Shown here one piece after another: positions 34,312 through 46,340 of a stretch of DNA of 64,000 bases (position 1 is the first letter of the stretch; each line of letters opens with the position of its first letter). The stretch is from the NCBI GenBank assembly GCA_033977485.1, contig CM066993.1:26216001-26280000 (forward strand), written 5' to 3'. The notes beneath the pieces were generated by a model. It was not told the DNA's origin, did not search any database, and saw only the letters and a program-made list of their open reading frames with translations. The translations under genes and the position numbers were made by a program. Origin of the DNA: Hydrangea macrophylla (Eukaryota; Streptophyta; Magnoliopsida; Cornales; Hydrangeaceae).

Positions 34312-35849
34312 CTTCCATGCATATGCATTTTTAGTTCTTTTTGTACATTACAATATGTATATATGGAATTAGAAGGGACTAAGAGATGGGTTTCATGGAG
34401 ATAGATGAAGAATTAGAAGTAAAACCAAAGTGTGTTCATTTCCCTCCCTTGTATACACTTCCATGCAAACACCTGTACACATCTATATACTTATATATGC
34501 CACCATGTGAACTTAGAATCTGTAATAAGAAGCCTTAGAAGACCTACAAGAATCCCATAAATTAAGAAGTGAAGAAGAAGGAGAAGAACAAGGAACATCC
34601 ACCATTGAAGCTTGTGTTCAAGCTTCCTAAGCTCAAATCCAAAGCCCAAGCTCAATTTCAAATTTTTGTGAGTATTCTAACTCACTTTAGAACCTATATA
34701 GTATGTAGTAATGTTTATTAAGTGCCATGCAAGATAAATTTTCAAATCTGGGAAGCAGAAACTTCCTACAGAATGTTGTTTAGTAAAACAAACATTTCAA
34801 GCCGTTAAAAACTGGGAATGAGACTAGGTTTTTTTGTGGAGAACGCTAACTCATTTATCTACAAATAACACTTCTATAGCTCAGTCTGAAAATCACTTCT
34901 TCATAGGTTAAATGTACATGCAACGAAGTACTTTAAATCTGAGAAACAGAAACCTCCAGCAGAATGTAGTTTAGTAAAATGAGTGTTTTAAGCAGCTCCA
35001 AAATCTGAATTAAGCTAGGTTTTTTTGTGGATAAATCTAACATATTTATCTACAAATAACTCTTCTATAGCTTAGTCTAAAAAGGGCTCCTTCATAGGTC
35101 AAATGCACATGCAATGAAGTACTATAAATCTGGGACAGACCAGTCCGAAAACATAGAAACGTGTAAGTAAAATAAATATTTTGAGTACCTCAAAAATGTA
35201 ATTGAAGCTAGATTTTGTTGTATATGAAGATAATCCAATTATGTACAATGTTCTAGTTTTGAGTTTGATCTACAAAACCATTTGTCATGCCTAAATAAAT
35301 CATATCAATTTAGTCGACATAGTGAAATTAATTCCTGGCAGATTGTATAACTACTTGTATGATGTGTTTGTTAATGATGCTTGCTTACCGGTACCTGTGT
35401 GGTTATGGATATCTTGTGCTATGGTAGTGCTATTGAGTAGATAAATATGCTAGGGGCTTCATCTATACATTATTGGTATTAAATCCATGAGCTACACGCT
35501 AGGTTTCCGTTGTTATGAATATATTGTGATGACCATAGAGAGTTCATACCCAAGCTATAAGTATGTTGTACGGCACGATTATTGCGTTGATAGTGATTGG
35601 ATAAGTTTCCATTGTAAGTATATTACAACATAAAACAGGATGACGGATGTATAAACGTAACTTCGAAAGTATATTCGGTAGTCCTTTAATGAACTGAATT
35701 CCGAAATGAGTGACGAATGCGCGGTCGGGAAAACGTAAGGGTCGGTTGTGCTATGTTAGGAGCAGATTATGATAAAGATAATTGTTGGATAGGTAATCTG
35801 GTAGCGGAGATCAGGATAGTAAGAAAAAGGGATGTGTTGTTGAGTTGTG

Positions 35850-36510
35850 ACGCGGTGATTCTTTGAGTAAAGACTCCTTTCAGTTCTTCGTGACGAAATG
35901 GATGTTCTTGTACTCCGTAACGCTTTCGGTTCTTCGTGACGAAGCAGTGATTCTTTGAGTAAAGACTCCTTTCGGTTCTTCGTGAAGAAATGGATGTTCT
36001 TGTACTCCGTAACGCTTTCGGTTCTTCGTGACGAAGCGGTGATTCTTTGAGTAAAGACTCGTTTCGGTTCTTCATGACGAAAATGGATGTTCTTGTACTC
36101 CGTAACGCTTTCGGTTCTTCGTGACGAAGCAGTGATTCTTTGAGTAAAGACTCCTTTCGGTTCTTCGTGATGAAATGGATGTTCTTGTACTCCGTAGCGC
36201 TTTTGGTTCTTCGTGAAAAAGCGGTGATTCTTTGAGTAAAGACTCCTTTCGGTTCTTCATGACGAAATGGATGTTCTTGTACTCCGTAACGCTTTCGGTT
36301 CTTCGTGATGAAGCGGTGATTCTTTGAATAAAGACTCCTTTCGGTTCTTCGTGATGAAATGAATGTTCTTGTACTCCATAACTCTTTCAGTTCTCTGTGA
36401 CGAAGCGGTGATTCTTTGAGTGAAGACTCCTTTCGGTTCTTCATGACGAAATGAATGTTCTTGCACTCCTTAACACTTCGGTTCTTTGTGACGAAGTGGT
36501 TGATGAAAGA
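35850..36510 (+). repeat. 92-bp tandem array, 3' LTR copy
   Basis: The same 46+46 bp dimers as in the 5' LTR, about seven units. TTCGTGACGAA recurs in nearly every half-unit. Copy number differs from the 5' LTR, so the array changed after insertion or during replication. Confidence 0.93.
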
Positions 36511-36791
36511 TGATTTGGTTAGCAAGAGACACTTTGGGTTTGTAAATGATGTCGGATGTTAGAAATGAATGGTAGTGACATTAAGAATGTCTAGACGGGT
36601 CTCCGGAATTATTTGTATTCCTATCGAATACGTAGTCGGGTACGCTACTAGTTATAATTCGACGGTGAGAACGTAAAGATCCTAAAGACATGTTGAAAGG
36701 TAATAAATGTATTCCTATGGTGTTTTACTATATACGTTCCATTTGATTTAGCTTACTCACTCAGCTTTCATAAGCTGACGACGTTCATGTC

Positions 36792-36907
36792 GCTGGACAT
36801 TCCCATGTCCAGCTTATCCAGGTAACGAGTACACGGGTTATAATGCTATGCAAGCGGAGAACGTGGAGGAAGAGTACACCGAAGATGGCTATGGATATAC
36901 TTGTTAG
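36792..36907 (+). other. LTR hairpin, acceptor and acidic mini-ORF, 3' LTR
   Basis: The perfect 9-bp stem spans 36792-36800 and 36805-36813. The acceptor-like CAG ends at 36821, and the frame 36824-36907 is still open to the same stop. Confidence 0.55.
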
Positions 36908-37223
36908 AGAGAAGACTAGTGGCTGTCTTTTGTAAATGTCTTTGGTGGAAAGCTCTATCAGAAGACTTATTATAGCTTTTGTAAGGCCCTAGAGCCATAA
37001 GACTCTGATGTATCTACCATGATGTAATAGTTAACTAGTACTGTGGCCTTTCTTTGTAATATATCAATGTGAGCGGATGTTGGTTTTATCCTTTTGGTTT
37101 TGTGTTTATTATTAGTATTTGGTCATGGACAATTCGGTAATACAACCAGTCACGTGCCTCTGGGTCCAAGATGGAAATTTTAAATTTTTCCCTATTTTGG
37201 CTACGCCGGAGCATGAGAGCATA

Positions 37224-38136
37224 GAATCTCCTCCTTGGTTTGATCGCCTCTAGCTCCATCTTCATGGACAATGGCTTGTTCATCCATCTTCATGTATATT
37301 CCAATTCTATTACATTGGTCCTATGCTTCTTTCGAAGCTTACAATTCATCTAGAAATAAATCATTAACAAGAAAATAAAGAAGGCTAGGGAAACCGGTGC
37401 GACTTTCCTTTTCATAGGATTGAAGCGCAGCGCCCTTTACACATGCCTTAAACCAAATCAATAAAAATACACCAATCTGCAAACATTCAAACACAAAAAC
37501 TAAATGCTCTTGGTGCCACGGGAGATGGGGACTAACTTGCTGAAAAGGGTTAGTTAAACGCATATCCACACATATATCTCAAATATATGTAACTATTGGA
37601 ACTCAAGATTGATTTGCATAGTACATAAACTCTTTAGGTACTGAATTAAAACATTAAAACAACATCTTAGTTCTCTGTCACAGTTCGATCGATCCAAGAC
37701 CGTTCGATCGCTCAAACCTTCGATCGATTGAACACTGTCCAATTGCTTGAACTTTCTGTTTCACAGACTGATTTGAAAATATTTACAGAATAATTTAAAA
37801 TTAAGTATATAATTTAAAAACCTTTAAAACTGTGAACAGAACTCCTGGACTGAAAATTGATCTCAATCGATCTAACCCTATTCAATCGATCGAACAAAAC
37901 AAAGTTCGATCGATCAAAACTTGTTCAGTCACTTGAGAATAGAAGATGTTCGATCGATTCAGAATTCTTTGATCGATTGAATCTATCATGCATCCAATGC
38001 AATCACAGATTTGTATTCTGCTACGATAACACTGCAGAAACAGATCTGTGACGATGTAGTTTCGAAAATAGTTCTAAAATCAACATTCAAATCAAAACTA
38101 GTGTTCCAAAATGTATCTATAGATCCAAACAAGCGT
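37224..38136 (-). other. copia-1 leader, PBS-proximal part
   Basis: No gene. 37680-37990 holds a cluster of TTCGATCGATC-like palindromes. The leader is interrupted at 37219-37223 by the Tekay target duplication and continues at 26368. Confidence 0.7.
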
Positions 38137-38149
38137 GGCTCTGATACTA
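38137..38149 (-). other. copia-1 primer-binding site
   Basis: On the minus strand it reads TAGTATCAGAGCC, one base off the standard initiator tRNA-Met complement, two bases after the 5' LTR end. Confidence 0.9.
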
Positions 38150-38151
38150 AT

Positions 38152-39655
38152 TGATGGAAAAAATAGCTTTAAAATCAAAATTTAAATGCGCAACGGAAAG
38201 ATTAAGTTTCAAAAACTTATTGGTAGCCCAGGGTCAACAACTTGTCAATTCCTTAGATGCGTACAAGAGGGGACAAGAGTTATACCTTAGTGTCATTAAA
38301 CTAAATTCTGATTTTCTTCTTCCTTGGTAATGCAGCAGCCTCCTCTAGGTTGTCTTCACCCTTATATCTCCTACGGATGCTTCCCGGAGAGACTAGAGAT
38401 GGTGGGATCTCTAATAGAGAGGAAGGAGAAGGTTTGGTGCTCTAAAATAGTTGGGCAACGTCTGGTTAATAAAAACGACGAACTCCTTTTCCAGAACGCA
38501 GCTGCCCTATTTATAGATTTCCAGAACCGACCTAATGTTCGATCGATTGAAGTGCATTCGATCGATCGAGACTTCGATCGATCAAATCACCTTCGAGCGA
38601 TCGAACCTGCAAAAACTTCAATCGAACAAAACAGCTTCGATCGATCGAACCCGCCTTGACTAGATCCTCATGTGCCTTTCCAAGCATCCTAGCGAAGCTA
38701 AGAGTGGGACCTCCAAGGTTCTTTATTGTTGGCTCAGACCAGTTTGTTAATTACCAAGACCAAACTTTTTGATCAGCAAACTAACGTGTCAGTTAATGTT
38801 TACTCCACTATATAATGATAACTGAACTCCAACGCAAAAGAACATATCCAAAGCGATAACTAGACTAGTATTGTGTACTAATGTCCCTCTACCTTCAGCA
38901 TTCATAATCAAATTCAGGTAGTTGGATAACTGGTTACTGTCAACCTGAATCATGATTACTTCTTATATTCCTTGAGTACCATTCACCACTCATGATTACC
39001 AAACTTGTTGATAACTACTTATCAACAAGACTACAGTTCTCAGTAATCCACTTGGTGACATTCTTAAGGGAATGCTTACTCTGAATCAGAGGGTAAATTC
39101 TATCTTGACAATATATGTTCACAACCCTATGAACATGACCTACCCAAGATACCCAGGGGTTGATCTTCTATAGACCTCACTGATTGGTAAGTCAAAATAG
39201 CCATATCCACAGTCTGTGTTCATAATTATCTCAAGATTAATAACACGTACCTTATACAAGTTATGAGTTCCTATCGACTGATTGACAGTCTTGAGTGTCA
39301 ATAGGAAAGCTCAGGTTCGTCAATGCACTATAAGCACTAGCATATTAACTAAGAGTTACATTCTAGTGATTGAGATTAATCACTCCATCCAATGGTAGTT
39401 AATCATGTTACAGTGTAAACCTGATGAGATATCCAGTCTCATCATCTACTGTGACATGTTCTGAGTAACAAAGAATCGTAATTTGTATCTCACTTGTATG
39501 TATCTCATACATACACGAATTACTTACTATGATACTTAAGGATAACAATCATCTCATGAAAGAAATATACATAACTAAATGTAAAGTTGATATCCATATA
39601 TTAAAACGTCAATGTCTTATATATAAAGTAATGGTTTGAGGGCACAAACCCAACA
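38152..39655 (-). mobile_element. copia-1 5' LTR
   Basis: 1504 bp, TGTTGGGTTTGTGCC to TTTTCCATCA on the minus strand. The TCGATCGATCGA cluster at 38530-38660 is shared with the 3' LTR. A plus-strand frame at 38324-38659 is accidental. Confidence 0.92.
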
Positions 39656-39765
39656 CTTCTGATACAGGTCCTTCTTCGAGGGACAAATCTTCTGAAATAG
39701 GTCTGGAGGCAAATCCTCTGAAATATGTCTCTATGCCGGAGACGAATCTTCTATTCTTCTGATAC
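39656..39765 (-). repeat. Tat-2 repeat zone fused to integrase
   Basis: CTTCTGATACAGGTCC, GGACAAATCTTCTGAAATAGG and CTATGCCGGAGACGAATCTTC match the 100-bp units at 61.1-61.5 kb. The integrase frame (ending EAVLPVNVSEE) runs straight into this zone, so the integrase C-terminus was lost by deletion. Confidence 0.8.
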
Positions 39766-40583
39766 ATTGACTGGGAGTACTGCTTCTATTCCGTAAGCCA
39801 AAGAGTAAGGAGTGGCTCCTGTAGATGTTTTGATAGACATTTTGTATCCCCACAATACATATGGTAGCTTCTCATTCCAATCTCGATACGTATCAGTCAT
39901 CTTTCTCCAAATCGTCTTCAAAATCTTATTAGCTGCTTCAACTGCCCCATTTGTTTGCGGCCTATATGGTGCTAACATGTGATGCATGATCTTGTATTAT
40001 TCTAGTAGGTCCAAAACTTCTTTCTGGAAGTGAATACCATGATTGGATATCAATTCAAGAGGGACCCAGTATCGACACATTATATTCCTTCTGATAAATT
40101 TGGCTACATCTTTAGCCTTTAATGTCGCATAGGACTCTGCTTCCACCCATTTTTTAAAGTAATCAATTGCTACCGGGATGCATTGATGCCTGTTAGATGC
40201 CTTCGGGTTACTTCTCCAATAACCTCTATTCCCTAAACAGAGAATTGCCAAGGGGTAGTCATGTTGTACAGTATTGATGGCGGCACATGCTTTACATTGG
40301 CATGGATATGACACTTGTGACATTTTCTGACATATTCGTAGCATTCTTTGTCCATGGTAGTCCAATAATACCCTTGCCAGATGATCTTCTTGGCTAACAT
40401 GTGTCCATTCATATGAGGACCACATGCCCCTTTGTGAATTTGTTCCACTATTTTCTTTGCACCGTTCCCATATAAACATGTCAAGTTGAACCCATTGTAA
40501 GGTTTCTTTAGCAGACTTCTGCCGCAAATCATGAATTGAGCAAAGAATCTTCTTTTGCTCTCTTGTCTTTCTCGGATGCGCAT
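39751..40583 (-). pseudogene. Tat-2 integrase, truncated
   Basis: The zinc region is HKGACGPHMNGH with YVRKCHKCHIHANVKHVPP. The core reads VIGEVTR in a shifted frame, VAIDYFKKWVEAESYATLKA, then LELISNHGIHFQKEV, where the usual SDNG is SNHG. The first catalytic D (GID in relatives) reads E. The glutamate segment APYRPQTNGAVEAANKILK is intact, followed by YGIEAVLPVNV. At least two of the three catalytic residues are lost, and the C-terminus is missing. Confidence 0.9.
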
Positions 40584-40699
40584 TCTAGATCTACCCCATT
40601 TTTAATGAAGTTCCACATGTTAATGTACCACGGAAGTTCTTCTGCTTCTTCTATTTCCCTGATCATATCATAAGATGGCTTTTCTCTCTATTCAATCAT

Positions 40700-41785
40700 C
40701 AACAGAGTTAACTTTATTCCCACAAGGATCTCTATCATTGAGGCTAAAGTAGCCAAAGAGTCTGCTAGCTTATTTTCTTCTCGAGGTAGGTAGAAGAACA
40801 TGATATGCAAGAAGCGAGTTCATAGAGAATCAAGGTACTCATGATAAGGCCTCAATTTTTCTTCCTTAACTTTCCAGTCTCCTTGAACATGGGATATGAT
40901 CAAATTGGAATCGCCAAATACATCCAGGTTCTTCACTTCTAAAGTCAATGCGGCTTCTCAACCCAAGATACAGGCTTTGTACTCAATTGTGTTATTGGTA
41001 GAGGTATACTTCAATTTAATAGTGAACGGGGTATGTGCTCCTTCAGGAGACATAAGGATGACCCCTACTCCATCTCCTTTTTGGTTTGCAGCTCATTCAA
41101 AATACATCTTCCACACATCTCCTCTTAATTCCATCAATCCTTCATCAGGGAGCATGAATTCTTCTTCATTTTTCGGACTTATCAGATGTTCTACCAAATG
41201 TTCTGTGACAGCCCTTCCTTTAATAGATTTACCCGTAGCATATGTTAAGTCAAACTCGGATAGCATCAAGGTCCATCAGGAAATTCTTCCAATTAATACT
41301 GGTTTTTCAAAGAGATACTTCAAAGGATCTATACAGGAGATCAAAACAACAGGGAAGGCCAACATATAATGCCTCAGATGACGAGTGGCCTAAACCAAAG
41401 CCTAGCATCTCTTTTCTAGTGGAGAGTACTTCAGCTCGTATCCTGTCATTCTCTTGCTCAAATAGTAAATGGCTTTCTCTGTATATCCATCATCTCCTTC
41501 TTGTGCTAACATGCATCCCATAGCATTTTCTGACATGGATAAGTACAACAGTGAAGGCTTACCTAACTTTAGGGGTGAAAGAACTGGTGGGTTCAATAAA
41601 TAAGTCTTTATCATGTGGAAACCTTCTTGACACTGATCGTCCCATTCAAATTTCTTCCCTTTTCTCAATAAATTGAAAAGCGGATCACAAGTTGCAGTGA
41701 GCTTAGAAATGACGAGACTGATGAATTGTATTTGTCCCAGAAATCCTCTTACTTCCTTTTCATTTGTTGGCAGAGGCATATCCAT
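40700..41785 (-). pseudogene. Tat-2 double RNase H region
   Basis: First domain (41785 to about 41200): KEVRGFLGQIQFISL, FEWDDQCQEGFHMIK, then LLYLSMSENAMGCML, where the usual catalytic D is replaced. Second domain (about 41113-40800): KMYFE-x-AANQKGDGVGV, NNTIEYKAC, VFGDSNLIISHVQGDWK. This second, archaeal-type RNase H is known from the Tat branch. Its first catalytic D reads E and the next glycine is a stop. Multiple stops break both. Confidence 0.85.
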
Positions 41786-41899
41786 AATAGCCTTGATCTT
41801 TGTGGGGTCAACCTCAATTCACCTCTGTGTAATGAGAAATCCTAGCAGCTTTCCTATAGTTACTCCAAAAGTACACTTCTGTGGATTTAATCTCATCTT

Positions 41900-43000
41900 T
41901 TATCTTCTCAATCTTTCATAAAACTTGGTGAGGGAAGCTAGATGTCCACTCCTTTCTTTGGTCTTGACAATCATGTCGTCCACATAGGCTTCTACGTCTT
42001 TATGGATCATGTCATGTAGCAAAGTAGTAGCAGTCCTTTGATAGGTTGCTCCGGCATTCTTTACCCCAAATGGCATCACTCGATAGCAGTACATCCCCCA
42101 GTGAGTAGTGAATGTGGTCTTTTCTCTATCTTCGGGTTCCATTAAATTTGATTGTGCCCCGAGAAACCATCCATGAACGATAACAGTTCATGCCCCGCTG
42201 TATTGTCTATCAAAACATCTATGTGTGGAAGCTAAAAATCATCTTTCGTACTGGCTCAATTTAAATCTCTGAAGTCAACACATACTCGGATTCTTCCGTC
42301 TTTCTTAGGCATAGGAACTATATTGGCTATCCATTCCGAGTATTGGGTTACCATCATGAATCTAGCTTTCAACTGCTTCTCGACTACTTCTTTAATTTTC
42401 AAAGTCCGTTCTGGCCTCATGCATCTCAATTTTTGCTTACCAAGTTTTGAATTAGGAAAGAGAGGGATATGATGTTGGACAATCTCTGGGTCAATGCCTG
42501 GCATATCTTCATAAGACCAAGCGGAAACATCTTTAATTTCTTTTAATAAATTGTTTAGTTCGTTGCTTTCTTGTGATTTGAGTGTGATGCCAATATGAAC
42601 ATTTTTTGGATTATCTTCATTACCCAAAGTTTATTAGCAAAGTTTCTTCAATAATCTTGCATGCAGATTCATTTTCATTTTCAATTAATTTTTGCAAATC
42701 CTCAGAAATTTCAAAATCAAGATCATCAGACACAGAAGAGTAAGCAAAATCTTTGTTAATTTCATTAACACTTTTAGGTACAACAAAAGAAAAGGTACAC
42801 TCAACATTACGACTCATATTGGCCTTTACAGACTTTCGGGGGAATGGGGGAGGGGATTTGTTGACTCTTGACTCTATCACCCAATTGTTCAGAGCTCCCT
42901 CTATTGGCTTGATTTCTTTCACATTTACCGGTGCTTCTTCGGCATCCATTATCATGTTCAGTTCTTCACCCATTAGCATGTTCAAATCATCACTCGTCAT
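41900..43000 (-). pseudogene. Tat-2 reverse transcriptase
   Basis: The lead-in 43000-42620 is acidic and low in motifs. 42627-42256 contains DVSAWSYEDMPGIDPEIVQH, EVVEKQLKARFMM and PMPKKDGRIRVCVDFRDLN. Stops and a one-base frameshift near 42142 follow. The core 42142-41900 has THWGMYCYRVMPFGVKNAGA and DVEAYVDDMIVKT with the catalytic YVDD intact. Confidence 0.92.
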
Positions 43001-43009
43001 TAGATCAGC

Positions 43010-43592
43010 CTAATCCTTCCCTTCTTTCTTGGCATGTGTAGCATACAAGAACGGATCCTCATAGTCGGAGAACTCATGCTTGAAGAAAATTTCAAACCCA
43101 AGCTTGATACTCTTGTTTACCGGATCATACCACAGTTCAGGAAATCCACAGAAAAGGAAGTCATCACCTTCCTTCACGAAGTACCCATTCAAGATTCTTG
43201 GCTCAGAAACAACCATTGGTTCTTTTCCTTTTATCATGTGCTTTTTGTCCTCTTCAATCAATTGATACCCAAGCCCAGATTTATCTTTCTGCTCATGGAA
43301 GTTAGGTGTTTCGGTATTCCTTACTGACGACGACCTAGTACCATTCCAGGGAAATAATTCATCTTTTGCACCATGTAAGGCACTTTAGGATTTACATGTT
43401 GGTCAAAGTACAAAGGCAAGACTTCAGGGATCCAATTCTGTCCCACTTCTTCTTGTAGATCTTCAACAACTGGGTTTCCTCTCTCAAACATCTTTCTATA
43501 CTTAGGTCCGGTGATGAATGGCTTCTTCTTCTTGAACGGAGTGATTTTTTCGCCCTAGATAGATGTATCAGGAAATTTGTTCCCTTTGTCAT
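43010..43592 (-). pseudogene. Tat-2 protease-RT linker with G-patch remnant
   Basis: MNYFPGMVLGRR-like residues around 43330-43360 correspond to the G-patch of Tat-1, with several stops. 43261-43010 holds EPRILNGYFVKEGDDFLF and KKEGKD, matching the Tat-1 end at 2800-2830. Confidence 0.7.
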
Positions 43593-43821
43593 AACTGAGT
43601 CGATCCCAAACGGACAGCTTCTTTACTTCATCTAGCATTCCCACAAACTCGAATCCTCCTAGTTCATTTTCTTCTTCCAGTGTTTGAACTTCTAGTACAG
43701 GGCCATGGCTTATCCCTTCTTCCTTGATCCAGCTATCCCCAAAGATTGTAATTACATCTTTTTTCCATATGAACTTGCCTTTCTGGTGGAGAGTGGAAGC
43801 GATCGTGTCATTTACATGTAA

Positions 43822-44319
43822 TCATGGACGTCCCAATAGCAGATTGAAGCTAGCTGGAATATCAATCACTTGGAATTCAGCTTCTTTGTTCAATGGCCCC
43901 ACTTCAATTTTCAGCTTAATCATTCCCACGATAGCCCTTTTAGTATTATCATAGGCCCTCACAGTTTGTGTTGATGGTAAGAGTTCTGACATAGATAGTC
44001 CCATTCTGAAGGCTGTTTGGAGAGGACATACATTCAAATTCGATCCATTGTCTACCAAGCAAACTGTTACTCTATTCCCTAGATAGTGTATAGTGATGTA
44101 GAGAGCAATATTATGGTGTGCCCCTTTTGGCAGTAAATCTTTATCTGTGAATGTGATTACAAGCTTACAAGGCTTTACAGAGATCATGTTCACCAAATCC
44201 TCAGGAGTAGTGTTGACAGAAACATCCAATCTGTTGAGCGTATCAAGCATAGCCTGCCTGTGCTTGTGAGAGGTCATAAGCAATCCCCATACTGAGATAC
44301 AGGCTTGTGTTTTCTTCAA
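43822..44319 (-). pseudogene. Tat-2 aspartic protease
   Basis: The frame is open for 165 codons: ISVWGLLMTSHKHRQAMLD, then VCLVDNGSNLNVCPL. The active site is D-N-G, not D-T-G. This form is common in this Tat-like family and may be genuine. TVRAYDNTKRAIVG and IPASFNLLLGRP close the domain; a stop follows at the W expected after GRP. Confidence 0.88.
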
Positions 44320-46340
44320 CTACGTTAGTATTTCATCTTCTTCTTCGCTCATGGTTCCCTTCTCAGCCTCTTTTGCTTTGATGACTCCCTTTTCATTCCA
44401 TGCTTCTTTTCCACGATTTTCTAACTCATGCAGTTTAAAATGACGTCCAGAGCGCGTCAAGTGGTTGGTTTCATTGGCGATCCAAATACACTCAAGCTCT
44501 TTGGCTAACTTTTCAGTGCCAGCAGTGACTTTCCAAACAGAATCATCAAGGATTATGGTATTAGTAATGTAATCATTCTCATCATCATACCACAAATTTT
44601 CTTTTTCTTCCATCATTGCAATGAGATTGTTATCTTTGGATTCAAGGTTCAGATAGACTCCACCAATTCTTCTATTGGCTTAGTGCTTTCTTTCTCGATG
44701 ATTGCTTCAATGCACTTTTCTTCTTCATACCAGATCGAATCATCAGTAATAGTATTAGGATTCTACCATTCGATTGTGAGATTTTCGTTGGCTATTTCTT
44801 CTTCAAAGGCTAGTGATTCTTCAACCCACTCTTCCTCTTCCACATTCCTTAAGATACAAATTGTAGCATTTTTTCAGAGTTGAACATTTACGGATGGCTG
44901 ATCTAAGGATGTGATGTAGATCATAGGGTTATAAATCTGAGACTCTTCTTCCACAAGATTGACATCCGACAGGTTCCCCTTATGATTAGGGAGGGGATTC
45001 TTCTGAACATTTGGCTGAGCAGGAGGAGGGGAGATGACCCTTTTTCAATCAAGTCTTTAATCTCATGATGAAGTCTCTAACATCTATACGTATTATGCCC
45101 ACGGCCTTGATGAAAGTCACAATAGAATTCATTTTTGAAACCCGGTGGAAGCGGATTGGGTTCTGGTTGAGGTTCCAATTTCTGAAAATACTCCTTTTCT
45201 AGCATTCTCTCAATTACGCTGCTTAGTGACATTCCCTAATTGGAAAACTCTCTTTTTTCTTTCGATTGTTTCTAATTTTGATTCGCTCTTGTATTAGTCA
45301 TGCTTTGGCATTCTTTATGAAAAGGCTGAGGAGATAGCATGTTGATATCAGCAGGCTAATGATAGACTGGCCTTTCTGTCTTTCTGTACGGATTGCTCGT
45401 GCTTTCTTTCATGATCTTTCCGTCCCTGATGGCATCTTCTATTAAAGTTCCCACGTCAAATAGTTGTTCAAAGCTCGCAATAGACTAAAACTCCAGCCTC
45501 TCTAAGTACTCGGGCTGTAGGTTTCTGATGATCAATCGGACTTGATCTTTTTCTGTCGGCCTGCTAGTCATCTAAGCAGCTTTTGCCCTCCAACGAGTAA
45601 AAAAACCTACGAAGGATTCCCTATACTCCTATCTAGTGGTCTCCAGATCTCTCGCAGTTACATCAAATGACTGGTTGTATGAATATTGAGCTATTAAAGC
45701 TTTGGCCAATGCCTCTGAATCTTTGGTTATGGCTGGTTCTAACATCAGGTACCATGAAAGTGCTGCTCCACTCAAAACTCTTGGAAACAGCAGAGCAAAG
45801 AAGTCATACCCAATACGCATAGGCTATAAAGTTCCCACATAAAGCCTCAAATGGCTCTTCGAATTTCTTATTCCATTGAAGAATTCAATATGCGGCATCT
45901 TAAATTTTTCTGGGAGTTTGGCTTTTGGAGTGTCACACAACCCTCAACGTCGAACAAATACTCGTCCACACCTTTGCTTTTCTTGATCACACTTTCTAGC
46001 TTGTCGATTTTAGCCAACTTGTCTTGAGTTTTCTGATCCAGCTAAACCTTTAGTTGAACTGTCTCCCCAAGGACTTCTTCCTCGTGATGCACTGGAGGCG
46101 GTGGTGGTAGCATAGTAGTTAGTTGTTCAATCATTCTCATCATAGTGGCAAGTTGTTCCTGATTCTCTTCTCTAATCCAACGTAGTTTGCATTGCGGCAA
46201 ACCTGGCTTCCATATTAGCTTCGCATGCCATTTTTTCAACCCTAGTTGACTCGGATGTTCCTTCTTCAAACCCTGATCTGATCATACGACTGTTCGGAGC
46301 TCTGACCCAGGAAGTATACAACTTCTTGGTCCTATCTTCT
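44320..46340 (-). pseudogene. Tat-2 gag, broken
   Basis: The first recognisable residues, TSWVRAPNSRMI, lie near 46310, and the same WVR motif occurs in Tat-1 at about 5710. A proline-rich and methionine-rich stretch (46270-46040), the capsid piece FPRVLSGAALSWYLMLEPAI (45820-45629) and an acidic C-terminal piece (44616-44320) are separated by stops. The start cannot be fixed. Confidence 0.78.

Larger units (their letters stand above)
26374..37218 (+). mobile_element. full-length Tekay-like chromovirus, 10.8 kb
   Basis: The 5' LTR is 26374-29593 and the 3' LTR 33880-37218. A tRNA-iMet PBS (29602-29613), a gag-pol in the order protease, RT, RNase H, integrase, chromodomain, and a GGACGAAAT...polypurine stretch before the 3' LTR complete the element. 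GCATA flanks both ends (26369-26373 and 37219-37223), a perfect 5-bp target duplication. It sits in the copia-1 leader and is the youngest event in the nest. Coding parts carry stops, an integrase deletion and lost catalytic residues. Confidence 0.95.
33880..37218 (+). mobile_element. Tekay 3' LTR
   Basis: 3339 bp, TGTAATACC...GGAGCATGAGA. It differs from the 5' LTR at a few percent of positions by eye and carries at least one more 92-bp unit. TCP-like site 34161-34171, TATA box 34304-34311, GTGAGT donor at 34668, 192-bp array about 34750-35215. Confidence 0.95.
20426..39655 (-). mobile_element. copia-1: Ty1/copia element with nested Tekay
   Basis: Both LTRs are present: 5' at 39655-38152 and 3' at 21931-20426, each about 1.5 kb and starting TGTTGG. 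CTTCT occurs directly outside both ends (20421-20425 and 39656-39660), a 5-bp target duplication. Minus-strand order is PBS, leader, gag, protease, integrase, RT and RNase H remnant, the copia order. The leader is split by the Tekay element at 26374-37218. Without it the copia is about 8.4 kb. Stops in gag, zinc knuckle, integrase and RT make it non-autonomous. Confidence 0.9.

Noticed and set aside
43822..44319. D-N-G in the Tat-2 protease read as a disabling mutation
   Set aside because: From general knowledge the DNGS form is common in this Tat-like family, so it cannot be counted as damage.
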